DNA of 64,000 bases from Rhynchosporium graminicola (lineage: Eukaryota > Ascomycota > Leotiomycetes > Helotiales > Ploettnerulaceae). Shown piece by piece: positions 46,714-57,747 of the stretch. The notes under the pieces are model-generated. The model was not told where the DNA came from and searched no databases. It saw only the letters and a program-made list of their open reading frames with translations. The stretch is from the NCBI GenBank assembly GCA_900074885.1, contig FJUW01000052.1, positions 186,001-250,000 on the forward strand, in the 5' to 3' direction. The first letter of the stretch is position 1, and each line of letters opens with the position of its first letter. The position numbers were made by a program, and so were the translations under genes.

Positions 46714-47760
46714 ATGGAGCCAGTACCAGAGACAGAGAGGATGGAGGAATTCATGACCTCTCCAGTTCCTCCCCTGCGACTTCTGGAAACGAGTGAGAGC
46801 TACAAAATGGAGTGGGAGCACAGAAGCAAGAAACCTCCGACAATTCGTAGATCCACGGACCCGATCCCCTCCTCTCCGCGCTCTCCGATTTCTGCCTCTC
46901 CCTCCTTACCATATCGACCACGAAACACATCTCCTTTTGCGAGAGGCCACATGAGATCGAAGTCATCGACAAGCACGCTTGCTCCTTCAATGTCCCGAAC
47001 GCAATCACTTCCAGGCTTCAATGCTGCTGGGCACTTACTATCTTCCCCTTACACCCGTCCTGCCAGTCCACTTGGATCTCCCAGTCGGAAACGAACACCC
47101 AGGAAGCCAGTCGATGACGTCTTTCCCGGTCTTGCATATCGTGGATCGAGGGAGGCTCTGAGGGACATCAGCGAGACAGGAGACATAATGGAGGAACACA
47201 CACCGGGAGCCACCGAGCGGAGGAGTAGTTCACCAATCTTAGGCTTGCCACATTCAGCAACTTTTAGAACGAGACGATCCGCCTCACCTCTACGATACCT
47301 CTCTCAGCAAAATACCACATCTACGGCTACAAGCACCGCACCCTCGACTCCATCCTCGATCAATTCGCCCCCCTCTTATACCTCCTACCGATTCAACGAC
47401 GCGTTCCTCGGTACAGGCAGCTACTCCAGCACTCTAAGCTATCCTGGATCATATTCTTCCTCATCAGTACCGTCTACGCCTACCTCGGCTCGTTCTCGAA
47501 GTCCCAGTATCTCAAGTCTGGAAACTATACCCGATATTCCGGACGCCGAAGAGGCTGCCTTGGAGGCCGAGCGGATAGCAAAATTGAAAGCAGATGCAGA
47601 TGCGGCAGATGGAGATGATTCAAAAGCTAAGAGTGACACTCCAGGTTCTCGTGGGAGATCATTGGTTTCTACGTTTGGGCGGGATAAGCGGAAGCGATGG
47701 AGTGTGTGCGGTGCTGAGAGACGAGGAGATTTGAATCTGGATACCATTTGGGAGGATTGA
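46714..47760 (+). CDS. Disordered basic Ser/Pro-rich protein, Pezizomycotina-type, unknown function
   Basis: An intact 348-residue intronless frame rich in Ser, Pro and Arg. It has no signal peptide or membrane segment. Islands that look conserved are FARGHMRSKSSTSTLAPSMS (76-95), TQSLPGF, PVDDVFPGLAYRGSREALRD, a short acidic coiled-coil-like stretch IPDAEEAALEAERIAKLKA, and the C-terminus DKRKRWSVCGAERRGDLNL followed by DTIWED. HMRSKS (79-84) fits the NDR/LATS HxRxxS consensus, and RTQSLP (95-100) resembles a 14-3-3 site once phosphorylated. Function is unknown; I infer a phosphorylation-regulated scaffold or regulator. The start is the first ATG, in context ACCACCACAATCATGGAG. Confidence 0.7.
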   Translation: MEPVPETERMEEFMTSPVPPLRLLETSESYKMEWEHRSKKPPTIRRSTDPIPSSPRSPISASPSLPYRPRNTSPFARGHMRSKSSTSTLAPSMSRTQSLPGFNAAGHLLSSPYTRPASPLGSPSRKRTPRKPVDDVFPGLAYRGSREALRDISETGDIMEEHTPGATERRSSSPILGLPHSATFRTRRSASPLRYLSQQNTTSTATSTAPSTPSSINSPPSYTSYRFNDAFLGTGSYSSTLSYPGSYSSSSVPSTPTSARSRSPSISSLETIPDIPDAEEAALEAERIAKLKADADAADGDDSKAKSDTPGSRGRSLVSTFGRDKRKRWSVCGAERRGDLNLDTIWED

Positions 47761-48440
47761 GTTTGAGACTAGAAAAGACTAACACGAAAAAAAGACAGTC
47801 TCCTTTGGAGACATACAGGTATCCAGGCACGGACTGACAGGATTGTGCTGGCCATTGGTGCTGTACATTTGCAAGTCTTGAAGTATTTTTATTACGTTCC
47901 CTTGCTCAACGATTGATTGAGTACGATACCCCAATATGCCAGGTTCATTTTGGCAGGCATACGATGAAATTTCGGAGTTTGGGGTTCATTGGGATGGGGA
48001 AAGGGACAGGGAGCCAGTGACATTGTTTGCTGTTTCAATGAACTATTTGATTTCGCACACAGACCAGTACATAGTAGATGAATCAAGTGGTACTTTTTCA
48101 ATCGCTCCGAATTTGTCACTGTGCCTTGTTTGTATTCACGAGCCTGGAAAGGAGAAGTGATTTGTCTGAGGCTCTCTCGGATAATTATCCCTTTGTTTAC
48201 CTGCTCGCTTGGGAGAGACATCACGGCAATAAGTACAGCAAAGTTGAAAAACTACCACGCTGGCTGGTATGTGATATAAGATGGATTCTACAATTCTCGC
48301 TCGACGGTCTTGACATAGCAGTCCATTTGAGCTCTTCACGCTCGTTTGCATTTTTCTTCTTTCTTGCTTGCACTTTCCCATCAGTTCCCAGTCTCAATGC
48401 TTCGCGACATCTTTGAGATACATTATAAACGACACGCAAT
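47761..48440. other. Intergenic region
   Basis: Holds the 3' flank of the 348-aa gene and the promoter of the small secreted protein gene. A TATAAA lies at 48424-48429, too close to the ATG to be the normal TATA box. No other gene is supported. Confidence 0.45.
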
Positions 48441-48867
48441 ATGCAAGATCTAACCATTCTCGCCGCAGCTGCGGTCGCCAATTCAGTTGTTGCTATCTAT
48501 CCACCCGCTCTTCAGGGATTGGAGAAGAAGAGTCCTGTTAGTTTTACATGTTTCTTTACAATTCATTCTTTGAGATACTGACACTATACAGGGCTATCGT
48601 AGAAATTGGTGGAGGCGGAGACACCGCCACGGCTTAGATGATTCCGAAGACGAAGACGAAGTCATCATGGTTCTCACATATAATCGTGATGATCTGTTGA
48701 CATTGTCTTCTGTTATCGACACAGGATCTTCCGTCACTTCCACCTTTTTCTGGATCCACCGCACCGAGCTTGGGACTCGATTCTATTATCTTATATACTG
48801 CCTCAGGGACTCTAAAGATCAGCTTACCAGCCAGCTCGTCTATCACAACAAGCTACTATTATCCTAA
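48441..48867 (+). CDS. Small secreted protein candidate with one intron
   Basis: Exon 1 (48441-48536) encodes MQDLTILAAAAVANSVVA, a short hydrophobic signal peptide with a likely cleavage after VVA, then IYPPALQGLEKKSP. A 55 bp intron (48537-48591) has donor GTTAGT, branch CTGAC and acceptor ACAG, and is in phase 0. Exon 2 (48592-48867) continues GYRRNWWRRRHRHGLDD followed by SEDEDEVIM, then a Leu/Ser/Tyr-rich C-terminus ending NKLLLS. The predicted length is 123 residues, about 100 after cleavage. It has a strongly basic aromatic stretch next to an acidic one, and only one cysteine in the mature part. I recognise no family. Small size, secretion and lineage-specific look fit an effector-like or orphan secreted protein; this is inference. 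The 3' half could contain a further intron. Confidence 0.5.
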
Positions 48868-49421
48868 TACCACTACCTCCTTTATCCTCCTCCGCCTCTC
48901 CTAGAGAGAAACAGGATGTGGAGAAGGTAGATGCTGTATTGTATGAGTGTGATAGCGGGAAGGGGGTTTTGGATAGATCGGAGGATGAGAAGCGTTTGGG
49001 GAATGTAGTCATAATCAAAGATTCAGAAAGCAAGCATTCAATTCATTCCGCTGCCATGTCATCCCAAGTTATCAGGTATTCATAAATGATCGTCGCTAGA
49101 ATGCAATGCAGGGGCTCGCTTATTCCTCTCCACCCAAACAAAGTAGCACTTCCCGATTGACGACAAAATCATCTGTTCAGACAAAATTTGACACAAAATC
49201 CCTTTCCACTGCCAGCTGAGCCCTGAACATTTGATCAGAGAACCCATTCTCTCCTCCACGACAGTCTACCCATATACCACCTGTACTAACAACAGTGGCT
49301 CTGGTGGCAATTCTTGCACCCGGTTTCTCGGCTTCGTAGTGAACAATAAAAGTAGTTGCTCGTCACTAAATTTATCTGTGTTTATCCCGACATTCGAGTG
49401 ATAAAGAGTATTTGAGTAGCC
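48868..49421. other. Intergenic region between convergent units
   Basis: No supported gene. It contains the 3' flanks of the small secreted protein gene and the NLR-like pseudogene. Confidence 0.45.
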
Positions 49422-52400
49422 TCATTGAGCTGGATTCGGGATTATTGTCTGGACACCTGAATCTGATTCAGACGAAGCACTTGCAGTCTCCCAATCATCC
49501 TCGATTGGTCCCGTGATCTCTGATGAAGTTTCTGCGGCGATCATTCCCGTCAAATTACTATAACCTGCTAAGCAATTAGTAGTATGATAATAATCGTCTC
49601 CAAGGGCCTTCTGGAGTCCCTCGAGCGCTTCCTTCCAGAGGTCCTGAGATTCTGTAAACTTCCTTTGGTCTTGGAAAATACCAGCCAGTTCCATATCGAT
49701 TTCAGTGTAGTAGTATGTTGTCGCCCAGATAACTTCGTCTCTCCCTCAATTGATCGAAGCATCATGTTCTCGGCTTCGACCAATCTGCCTATATCCTGAA
49801 GGACTAAGCCAAGAGGACTGACTGTTCCCAAAGTCGATCGATGGTCACTGCCTAAAGAAATCTCAACACCCTTAAGCGAGCGTCGAATCATCTTTTCTGC
49901 ACCATCTAAATCTCCCATATCTCTCCAAAGCATCCCAAGCTCTCCAACTGTAAACAGAGTGTTCTCATGACTGGGTCCAAGCAGCTTCTCACGAACTGCC
50001 AGCACGCGCTCTAGAATCTTCTCGCGTTCCCCGTAATCCTTCTGATATCTGAGGATCATAGCCAGTATATGAAGGCTTGACAAAGTGTTTTTGTTTTCTA
50101 TCCCTAGAATCCTTTCTTGCGACTCGGCCGCTAGACGAGCATATTTTTCCGCTTCATGGACTTTACCTGTATCCATCAGAATTCTTGCAAGCGCACTGAT
50201 ACTTCTGGGCGTGTCGGCATGATCTGAACCTAGTAGTGCCTGGAATCCTTCTAGAACTTGACGGTAGAGATTCTCGGCTAGCTTGAGCTTTCCTTGATAC
50301 GAATATGTAACAGCGAGATTGTTCATACATCTAAGAGTGTCCTTGTCTTTCACCCCGAAATTTTTAGCGGAGAAATCGACCAATCGCCGGTTAATCACTT
50401 CAGCTTCAGTATAACGACCACATTGATCTAGAAATATACTAATAATTGCATCGACATTGGCTAATCGAGCATCGTGCCAATGATCCAGGCTCATTAGAGC
50501 ATTTTCTTGAAAATTGGTGATGTTCTCCGAGTATGAGCCGACGTGAGAGAGTATAACTTGTTGCATAGACGAAGGAAACGCGAATTGGTTGTTATTGAGA
50601 TGAGAATCCAAACGGGATTTAAGAATCTGGGCTGAGCTGATTCTAGTATCAGCCATACTCTATAATTTAAATTGGCTTAGTGTATAGAAAGTCTAGCCTC
50701 ACGCGAGCGAGAACTTTTATGTATCTTCCGTTGTACTGCGAATGCGAATCCACTTCATAAAGGTTAGTACTGTTCTCTACCAAAGCAGTGAGCCAGCTAT
50801 CAGCTCTGCTACTACTGATTAGTTAATAAGAAAGATTGATCTACGACTTCGTCATGACGATCTTAGATATTGGAGGATAGAAGGGAAAGATTCAACATAC
50901 ATCTTTGATAAGTGGATGAAGATAGCAATGCCGATAGTCATCTTCACCCCACGCCCAAGGCTGGACTAGTGACATTTCCGAGAGATCAGTCAAGATCTCT
51001 CCCAACTTCTCACTATCCCTTTTTTTTCAATCCATCCAATCTGCGATCGCCTTTCCAGCCTCCAAGAAGTTGACCATCAGGATACTCTTCATTACTAAGA
51101 CAAAAGGCGAGACAGTCAACCGGCCAATAATATTCAGCCGGCCAGGATTGAGCTCTTGGGGTGTATGAACTGAAAAGCTCCTCCGAAATATCTTTGCAGT
51201 CGAAGAAAGAAATCAATGTTAAAAGGTCAAATTTGTCTTTTCCTGAATCTTTCCTTTCCAGGAGTTGCTGCAAAGAAAGCCCCCAGGTGGTGAAAACATT
51301 AAGTGAGGTTTCTTCCTCGCCCTCGCTCATTTGGCGCCGATAGTCGTTTAGATTGGGTGTATGTTTGAGGATCTAAGCCCGGCTCTTTTCATAGTGATCC
51401 AAGAATTGGTGAGGCGAATTTTCTTTCTGCTGATATATGAGCTAGCTTGCATGATTGCCAGAGGATGACAGGCAAGCCGATTCACTATTGCTTTCGCTGC
51501 AATTGTATCAATTTTTGCCATCTCTAGCTGGCTCCGCTTTTGTAAAAGCGTGACTGATTCCTCGTCTGAGAGACCCCCTAGCTCAAAGAAGTGGCTCGGC
51601 TGATGGTTCGTCAGATCTTTAGACGCTGAATTTCTGCTAGTAACAACAATTGTCCCATTCTTCGAAGCCGGGAAATAGTCTCGAATGCTGTCAAAATTCT
51701 TGACGTCGTCATAGTTGTCAAAAACCATGACCCAAACCTTCGGCCACACTCGAAAAGCTTCTAGCATGAAGGGACTTGCGTCCTCCGCGGAAGCCGTGTC
51801 TGTGTTCTTGAGCTTGGTAGCCATTGTCTGAAAGCTCTCTTTGACCGAGCCCTTGGAAGTTGCATCTATCCAGAATATGGCAAGTATCCCTCGTTCGCTG
51901 GCTTGTCGACAATATTCGAGTGCTATCTGTGTCTTGCCCTGGCCTCCAAGGCCTCGAAGAACAAACACACCTGGTCCCACATCACACGGTTCCGTCTCCT
52001 TCATTTTCTGTAGAGTATGGTTTCGGCTTATGAAGCAATCCACGGGGCGCTTTGGGACCAGGTAGAACCTCTCTTCGGTTATTTTGAATGGCTGTGTAAC
52101 AGTTACGAGTTGTTGATCGAACTATTACACACATTAGCCTCGTTCGTCATCTCCATGACCTGGCACTTACTCTGAGATGGAGTCCTGCAAAACCATCATT
52201 CATTGATACGCTAAAATTGATTTAGCACGTCAATATTATGCAAACTTCCACGATTCGACTTACGACATCGTTTCTGCTAATCCACAATAGCAGATTCAAT
52301 TTTTCACGCTCAAGATTAACGAACAGACCTTTCACGTCATTTTCCTGTAATACTGCCGCGATCGATTTCTTCAGCTTCCTATATCTAGGTTCAAGACGGC

Positions 52401-52716
52401 TTGAATTTGTCTTCTCGAGTTTCTTCTTGAACTTTGCGATCTCCTTTGAGCAGCGACTTAGAATTGGCTGTAAGTCAGCATTTTGAGGAAGCTGGTCCCG
52501 TTCAATAGTGTTGCATATATTAACCAGCTTAAGAAGGATCAGTAATTTGTCTCCGAATCAGGGATGAACCTGAAAAACCTCTTGAATCTCGTCGAGTTTT
52601 TTTTTGGTCTTTTCTGGATGCTTATACTTCGAATAGACGTCACAAGCGAACTTGATGACTTTACCACCTTGTTCGGCCAAAGCTGTTGCAGCTGACACCG
52701 CACCTAGGACCTCAAG
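49422..52716 (-). pseudogene. NLR-like STAND protein (SesA-like N-domain, NB-ARC, TPR repeats), inactivated
   Basis: Read leftwards, the order is that of fungal NLR-like receptors. An N-terminal SesA-like helical domain begins LEVLGAVSAATALAEQGGKV (52716-52650). The NB-ARC ATPase (about 52060-51400) has the P-loop GLGGQGKTQIALEYC, Walker B-like VWVMVFDNYDD, TIVVTSRN and a GLPL-like ACHPLAIMQASSYI. A winged-helix region follows (LNVFTTWGLSLQQLLE, LITLISFFD-like), then kinesin-light-chain-type TPRs (50656-49422: MNNLAVTYSYQGKLKLAENL, GELGMLWRDMGDLDGAEKM). Lesions: the family start ATG appears as ATT before SGLEVLG; there is a frameshift near 51405-51420 and a TAG at 51373-51375; a run of eight A's at about 51022-51029 shifts the frame; and there is a two-base shift at about 49691-49700. 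Such proteins act in heterokaryon incompatibility and fungal immunity. The number of breaks favours a dead gene. Confidence 0.8.
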
Positions 52717-54373
52717 ACCCGAAATCGTGAGCCTGGTCGGGATAAGACTTCAGATCTTTGACGGGCTGTACTGGAGTCCGAGGAAAGAATGGTAAGTACA
52801 GGGCTAGTGGCGTCGTGATTATGCACTCGCACATTCGAGATGATGAACTTGTAGAGGTTAGGACCTTGAATACACGGAGAGTATAGTCCGTTCACAAGAA
52901 GATAGGAGGTTGAGAAATGAAGGACGAAGCGTCGTCAGATTCGGAACGGCAGTTGGCATGAGGTTGAGGAACGCCCTGCATGATGCCCCGCACATACACA
53001 GCAACGTGTCTACCGCTATTGGACGACTTTACCCATCTTCGCGCCCTCTGTATCACCATATTTATCGAGAGTGTCGGAAATTTGCTTCTGAATACTGGAT
53101 TTGATCTCTCATTTCATGTAACGTTCAACTCAATATTTTAGCCGAGAGACTTCTCACCACTCGAGCTAGCTCTCCTGGTGTGCTAAGCGATTTAACCAAA
53201 CAATGGAATTCTGATCTTGCCACACACCGATACCTTCGAATTTGGCAGCGTTAAAGCAATTACTAAACACCAGACGGGCAAACGCTTATTGCCAAAATAT
53301 CAGCAGCTTACATAGATTGAAAGCTTTCAGAATCAGATCTATTCGAGCGGAACAGCAAGCATTTGTCCAAATTGTAACCACGTCTCAGCCCGAGAGTTAT
53401 AACCACCACTTCACGGTACGACATTTTGGTCTTTAGATACTAATCTCGTCAATGATTCTTTGGACTGCGATTGCCTATTCTTCAGCACTAATAGCACAAA
53501 AGTCTGTACGAGAGGACGTGACTCCAGGGACACCCTAAGCTCCGCTTTCGATAAATCTTTCGCTCAAAAGGCATATCCCTATCTATCCACTTTACAAAGC
53601 CCTTCAGTCAGATGGAGCAAGTCGTGTCCGAGAGACTTCGCAGCTCCGACATTAATAGCCGGCAGTCTATACGAGGCGAAACCCCAAGAATTTACCTCTT
53701 TTCTAGTATTACTGTACCAAAAATCCACTTGATCGAATGTCTGGACCTGAATTTCGCGCTGGAGAAAATCGCTCAAGTTTTCGTTGAGGGTTTACCAGAG
53801 TTCAGAGACATATAGCTAATTATGATAAGATGTACAATCACGGTTGATACCCTATCTGAAGCAAAGTATCAGAGATAAATTTGGAAATGTTCAGTTCACG
53901 TTCCAATGAAAGCCATTTCAAAATCCACATATTGAAATATCTCCCTCTGCCCTCTCGTAACCATTCCCGTTGATTACCTACAGCCAAGCAACGCCTCATA
54001 CTTTCCAAGTCTATGATATTTGAAAGTATCATCAGCTGAAAATCATTATTCTTAGCTGTTTATATTCTGTTTTGATACGCTGTTCTCTAGACACAAGTCT
54101 CTCTCCTCTACCTCTACGTTCCTTCTTTTGAGCCACAAACCACCAACTCCGTCTAATCTACTCCATCTGCTCACAGCCAACGCTTTTAGGTCTCAAAAAG
54201 CCAAGGGAAAGCCCTTTGGAAACATCGCTTTGAAACACCAATGCTGCATGAAATCATATATCGAGAAAGTGCAATGCAATGCAAAAGCCACCATCTTTTT
54301 CTCCCTTAGATATGCACACACCTCTCACCAGAACTCACTGGCATCTCCATTTTCTAGCATTGACACCGCCAGC
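52717..54373. other. Stretch without a supported gene
   Basis: Contains the upstream flank of the NLR-like pseudogene and the 3' flank of hel2. Open frames are short and without domains. Confidence 0.45.
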
Positions 54374-56985
54374 TCATCCCCAATTCATGAGCACCTGTTT
54401 CTTTCCCTTGTTCCCCTTCTTCTTTCCCTTTCCACTCCCCTCCACATCCTCCGCCTCCTCACCTCCACCATTTCCTCCACTAGCATCCACACCCGAACTA
54501 GAACCTCCAGCCCAGGGATTCAGGCTCGGTGCTACACCCCCATCTCGCCTCACTATCCGATTCCCATACCCAAAAATCGTGCTTTGGGGTTTCTTCGCCG
54601 GCGGCAGCGCGGGGAACGCGGCCCCTCCCACTCCAGCACCACTTCCCTTCACCACATTCCTACTCGCCGGTCTCGAAACCGGAGCGGAGTTCGTCGCAGA
54701 ACCAGAGGCTGAAGAAGAAGCTGCCCATGAGACGGTTGAGATTTTGCCGGTACCAGGTGCATATGGTTGTGTTGTAGCGCGATTTGCTGATGAGGATGAG
54801 GAAGGCAGGCCAGGGAAAGGGTTGCTGCTTGTGACCGAGGCGGGGGAGGCGGATGGTGGAGCGGTGCCCCATGAGCGGGTTTGCGATACTGATGAGCGGG
54901 AGGATTGGGCTGTTGAGGATTTCAGCTTTAGGACGCGGCTGGTTTTGGGTTTTGCTGCTGACGCTGAAGCAGAAGATGAAGATGAGGCATTGTTCGTTAC
55001 GGCCCAATTTAGCGGGATGGATGAGCTGGAACTGCTGCTTGCTGCAGGGAGCGATGGGTAGTCTTCATTAATCGCCTTCCAACTATTCCAAGCCTTACGT
55101 ATTGAATCCGCCTGTTTCCCATCTTCATACAAATCAGCTACTTCTCTCACCAAAGTCCCAAGAGCAGAAGATGAGGTGTCAGAGAATAGCGCGAAGAAAG
55201 CGTCTATGAGCGCCGGGGCTGTGATGGCATTCTTTTTGAATGAAGAAATAGCGGAACGGAATTGAGATAGTTTCAATTCGTCGTTTTTGAGCATGTTAGT
55301 AGCACGCTCGACGACGGCGGAGTGCCTGAGTGCTCGGGCTTGGTCTTGTGGTGACATATTGGCTTGAGATGGCTCAGAGGTGTTGACTCGTGGTGGCTGA
55401 TTAGCTTGGACAACAATTGATGAAGGGTGAGAGATCGTCATTGGTGTGGGATTTCGAGATGCGGCAGGAGCAGCCGTCAATTGACCTCCAAACGTTCGAC
55501 CGGTGACTGATTGAGCGCTGTGAATAGCCATTTGGCGTTGGAAAGCCTGTTCATCTCTTCGTAACGGTTGAGCAGTTGAAGCTGGTATTGCCTCAGCATT
55601 CGGATCCCTCCCTCGACCTCGACCTCGTCCTTCTCTCTGTTCCCTCTGACTTCCTCCCCCTCGTCTCTCCTCTACGTACGGTTGCCTATAGTCGAAAGTC
55701 GAAATATTCACCGTCCTCATATCTCTCCTAATATCCTTCGACAGTGTCTCACCATGTTCAGTCAATTGATGCGCTTTCAGATCCATCTCGGTCGCAAATA
55801 CTATAAGTTTCTTCTCCAGACAACTCGGTTCTCGACAGATCCAATGATCCTTAGTGAAATGCGCAAACAGTGCATCGTAATTGAGAAAGTACTGTGGAGC
55901 ACCGCCGGTGGTCTCACTACAGATATGGCACTTCTCGTGACTATCTCTGCAGTGGACATACAGCTCATCATCGCCATAGAACCTCGTGCCGCAAAACGAA
56001 CATAAGGGGTGACCTTTGAATCCGCTTTGGTCCACGGCGCCAGGGTTATCATCGCCTTTCTTCATGTGTTTTGACAGCTCGGCGTCGGTGAATAGATCAT
56101 GCTCATGCGTGAAGGTTTTCTTATGTCTCGAGCACAAATCACAGATCTTCTTATGATGTATTACCCGTACATGACGATGCAGATCCGGCCAGCTGATACA
56201 TGAGACATCGCAAGTAGGTTCTGGACAGTTATACTGCAGTAGAAATATAGTATCTCGACGAATATCAAAACTCTCGTACTGAATCCCAATATTCGGATCC
56301 GTATCAAAGAGATCCTCTTTGGTGAAGTCCTCAAACTTCTTCCTCTTGTCGTCTGTGAAGATCACCAAAGGAGCAGGAGTCTATAACAAATTAGCACCTT
56401 GATATTCTGGTAATGGGAGGAGAGCAAAGTCACCCGACAGTGAGCACAATTCTTATCCTTATACAGCGCCCGCATCCTCAAACAGCAGACATGACATGTC
56501 CGATGATTACAAGGCGCAATGCTCTCATGTTCAATGTCTGAAGCGCAGATAAAGCACACCTCCGCATCACCAGCCGCTTCTCCATCGTCCTTCTCCTCCG
56601 TGGCTCCCTCAGGCCTTTTATACCTCGCAGCCAACTCTTCCGCATTCATAGGACTCGGTATCGGATTCGCTTCAGCTGCCGAGATAGCAGGCCCCATCCT
56701 CTGTCCTTGCGCGAGGTTCTGGGTTTGTGCTCCTCGTCCACCTCTTCTTCCGCCTCCTCCATTGTAATTCTGGTGTTGATGCTGGGATTGTGGCTGTTGA
56801 CCGTTCTCTCCGTTTGAATTGCCATTGGCATTTCCTCCTCGGCCTCGTCCCCTTCCTCTGCTTTGTCCTCTTCCTCTCCCTCCTCTCGAGCCATCTCCTC
56901 TCGGTCTCTCAGCTGTACCACTCGCAGGCCCTCCACCACCACCACCAGCTCCTCCGTTTTGATTTCCTCCTGTCGCAGCTTCCAT
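54374..56985 (-). CDS. hel2: RING E3 ubiquitin ligase Hel2/ZNF598 (ribosome-associated quality control)
   Basis: Two exons (56985-56434 and 56380-54374) with a 53 bp intron give 852 residues. After a Gly/Arg/Gln-rich N-terminus, the RING runs from CFIC (144-147) through CNHRTCHVCCLRMR to CAHC (180-183). A series of C2H2-type fingers follows: CPEPTCDVSCISWPDLHRHV, CDLCSRH, CSFCGTRFYGDDELYVHCRD, CHIC and CREPSCLEKK followed by a second H pair. The C-terminal half is Ser/Ala-rich, with a conserved helical part (LSQFRSAISSFKKNAITAPA) and a lysine-rich end (GKGKKKGNKGKKQ). Hel2 senses collided ribosomes and ubiquitinates small-subunit proteins such as uS10, starting disassembly and mRNA decay. All metal ligands visible in the RING are intact. 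The start is the first ATG of the Gly-rich frame. Confidence 0.93.
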
Positions 56986-57747
56986 AATTCCAATTGCCTG
57001 TGGAAATTCCCCCTTTACTTCTTCCTTATAGCTGAATTGATTGTGCGCAAATCCCTGGCGACTTAATTCTAAACTGACGTAGCAATAGTGTGGGCCGAAG
57101 TGGACGATTGTTAGGTGGTTTATTTATGATGTATTGGATAGAGCTTGACTTTCTTTTAGGGCCACCGTCTAATTTACAATGACCGTCTTGCTCCAAGCGA
57201 CCCCGCAGCGAGGCTGACAAACTCTGGAAACGAGTGGCGTTCTGATAGGAGTCATTACGAGGCTGAGCTTTGGAAGGGAATAGTCATGAAGAGTCATTAT
57301 TACGCTGTAAAGCATTTATTGAGGTCAGGATTCGAAGCAGTAAGGTCATTGACTTCGTGTTGCATCTCGATCATCACGAATCGAGAATGACTTGTACTTG
57401 GCGAAAAATGCGAGATAATCAGACTACGGAAACTCGTGCTTCAATATCATATATTCAGAATTGTCTTTCTGGGTAGGACCAAGAAATGGCTTGACAGCCA
57501 GGGGTGATGATCCCCAGATTCATCGCAAATCTAAATGTCATCGCCCGAGTACCCAAGCCCATACGGAATTCAAAGCTCATCACTTTTATACAACGCTGAA
57601 TTTGATCCCTTCCATCCAGTGCAACACCATGTCATATCCTGTCATAACGCCAGTCCATCGCCTCCAAGCCCAATTTCCCAGATTATCAGAAGACAGTACA
57701 GACATCTGCTCAAAGTTCCTTAACAGGTCATGGTTCTCTTTCTTTGA
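56986..57747. other. Intergenic region between hel2 (5' side) and the SWIB gene (3' side)
   Basis: Holds the hel2 promoter, including a plus-strand T/C-rich patch near 57010-57035. No gene is supported. Confidence 0.45.

Noticed and set aside
54279..55061. 260-codon open frame on the plus strand
   Set aside because: It lies opposite the Ser/Ala-rich C-terminus of hel2, has no domain, and is a by-product of codon bias.
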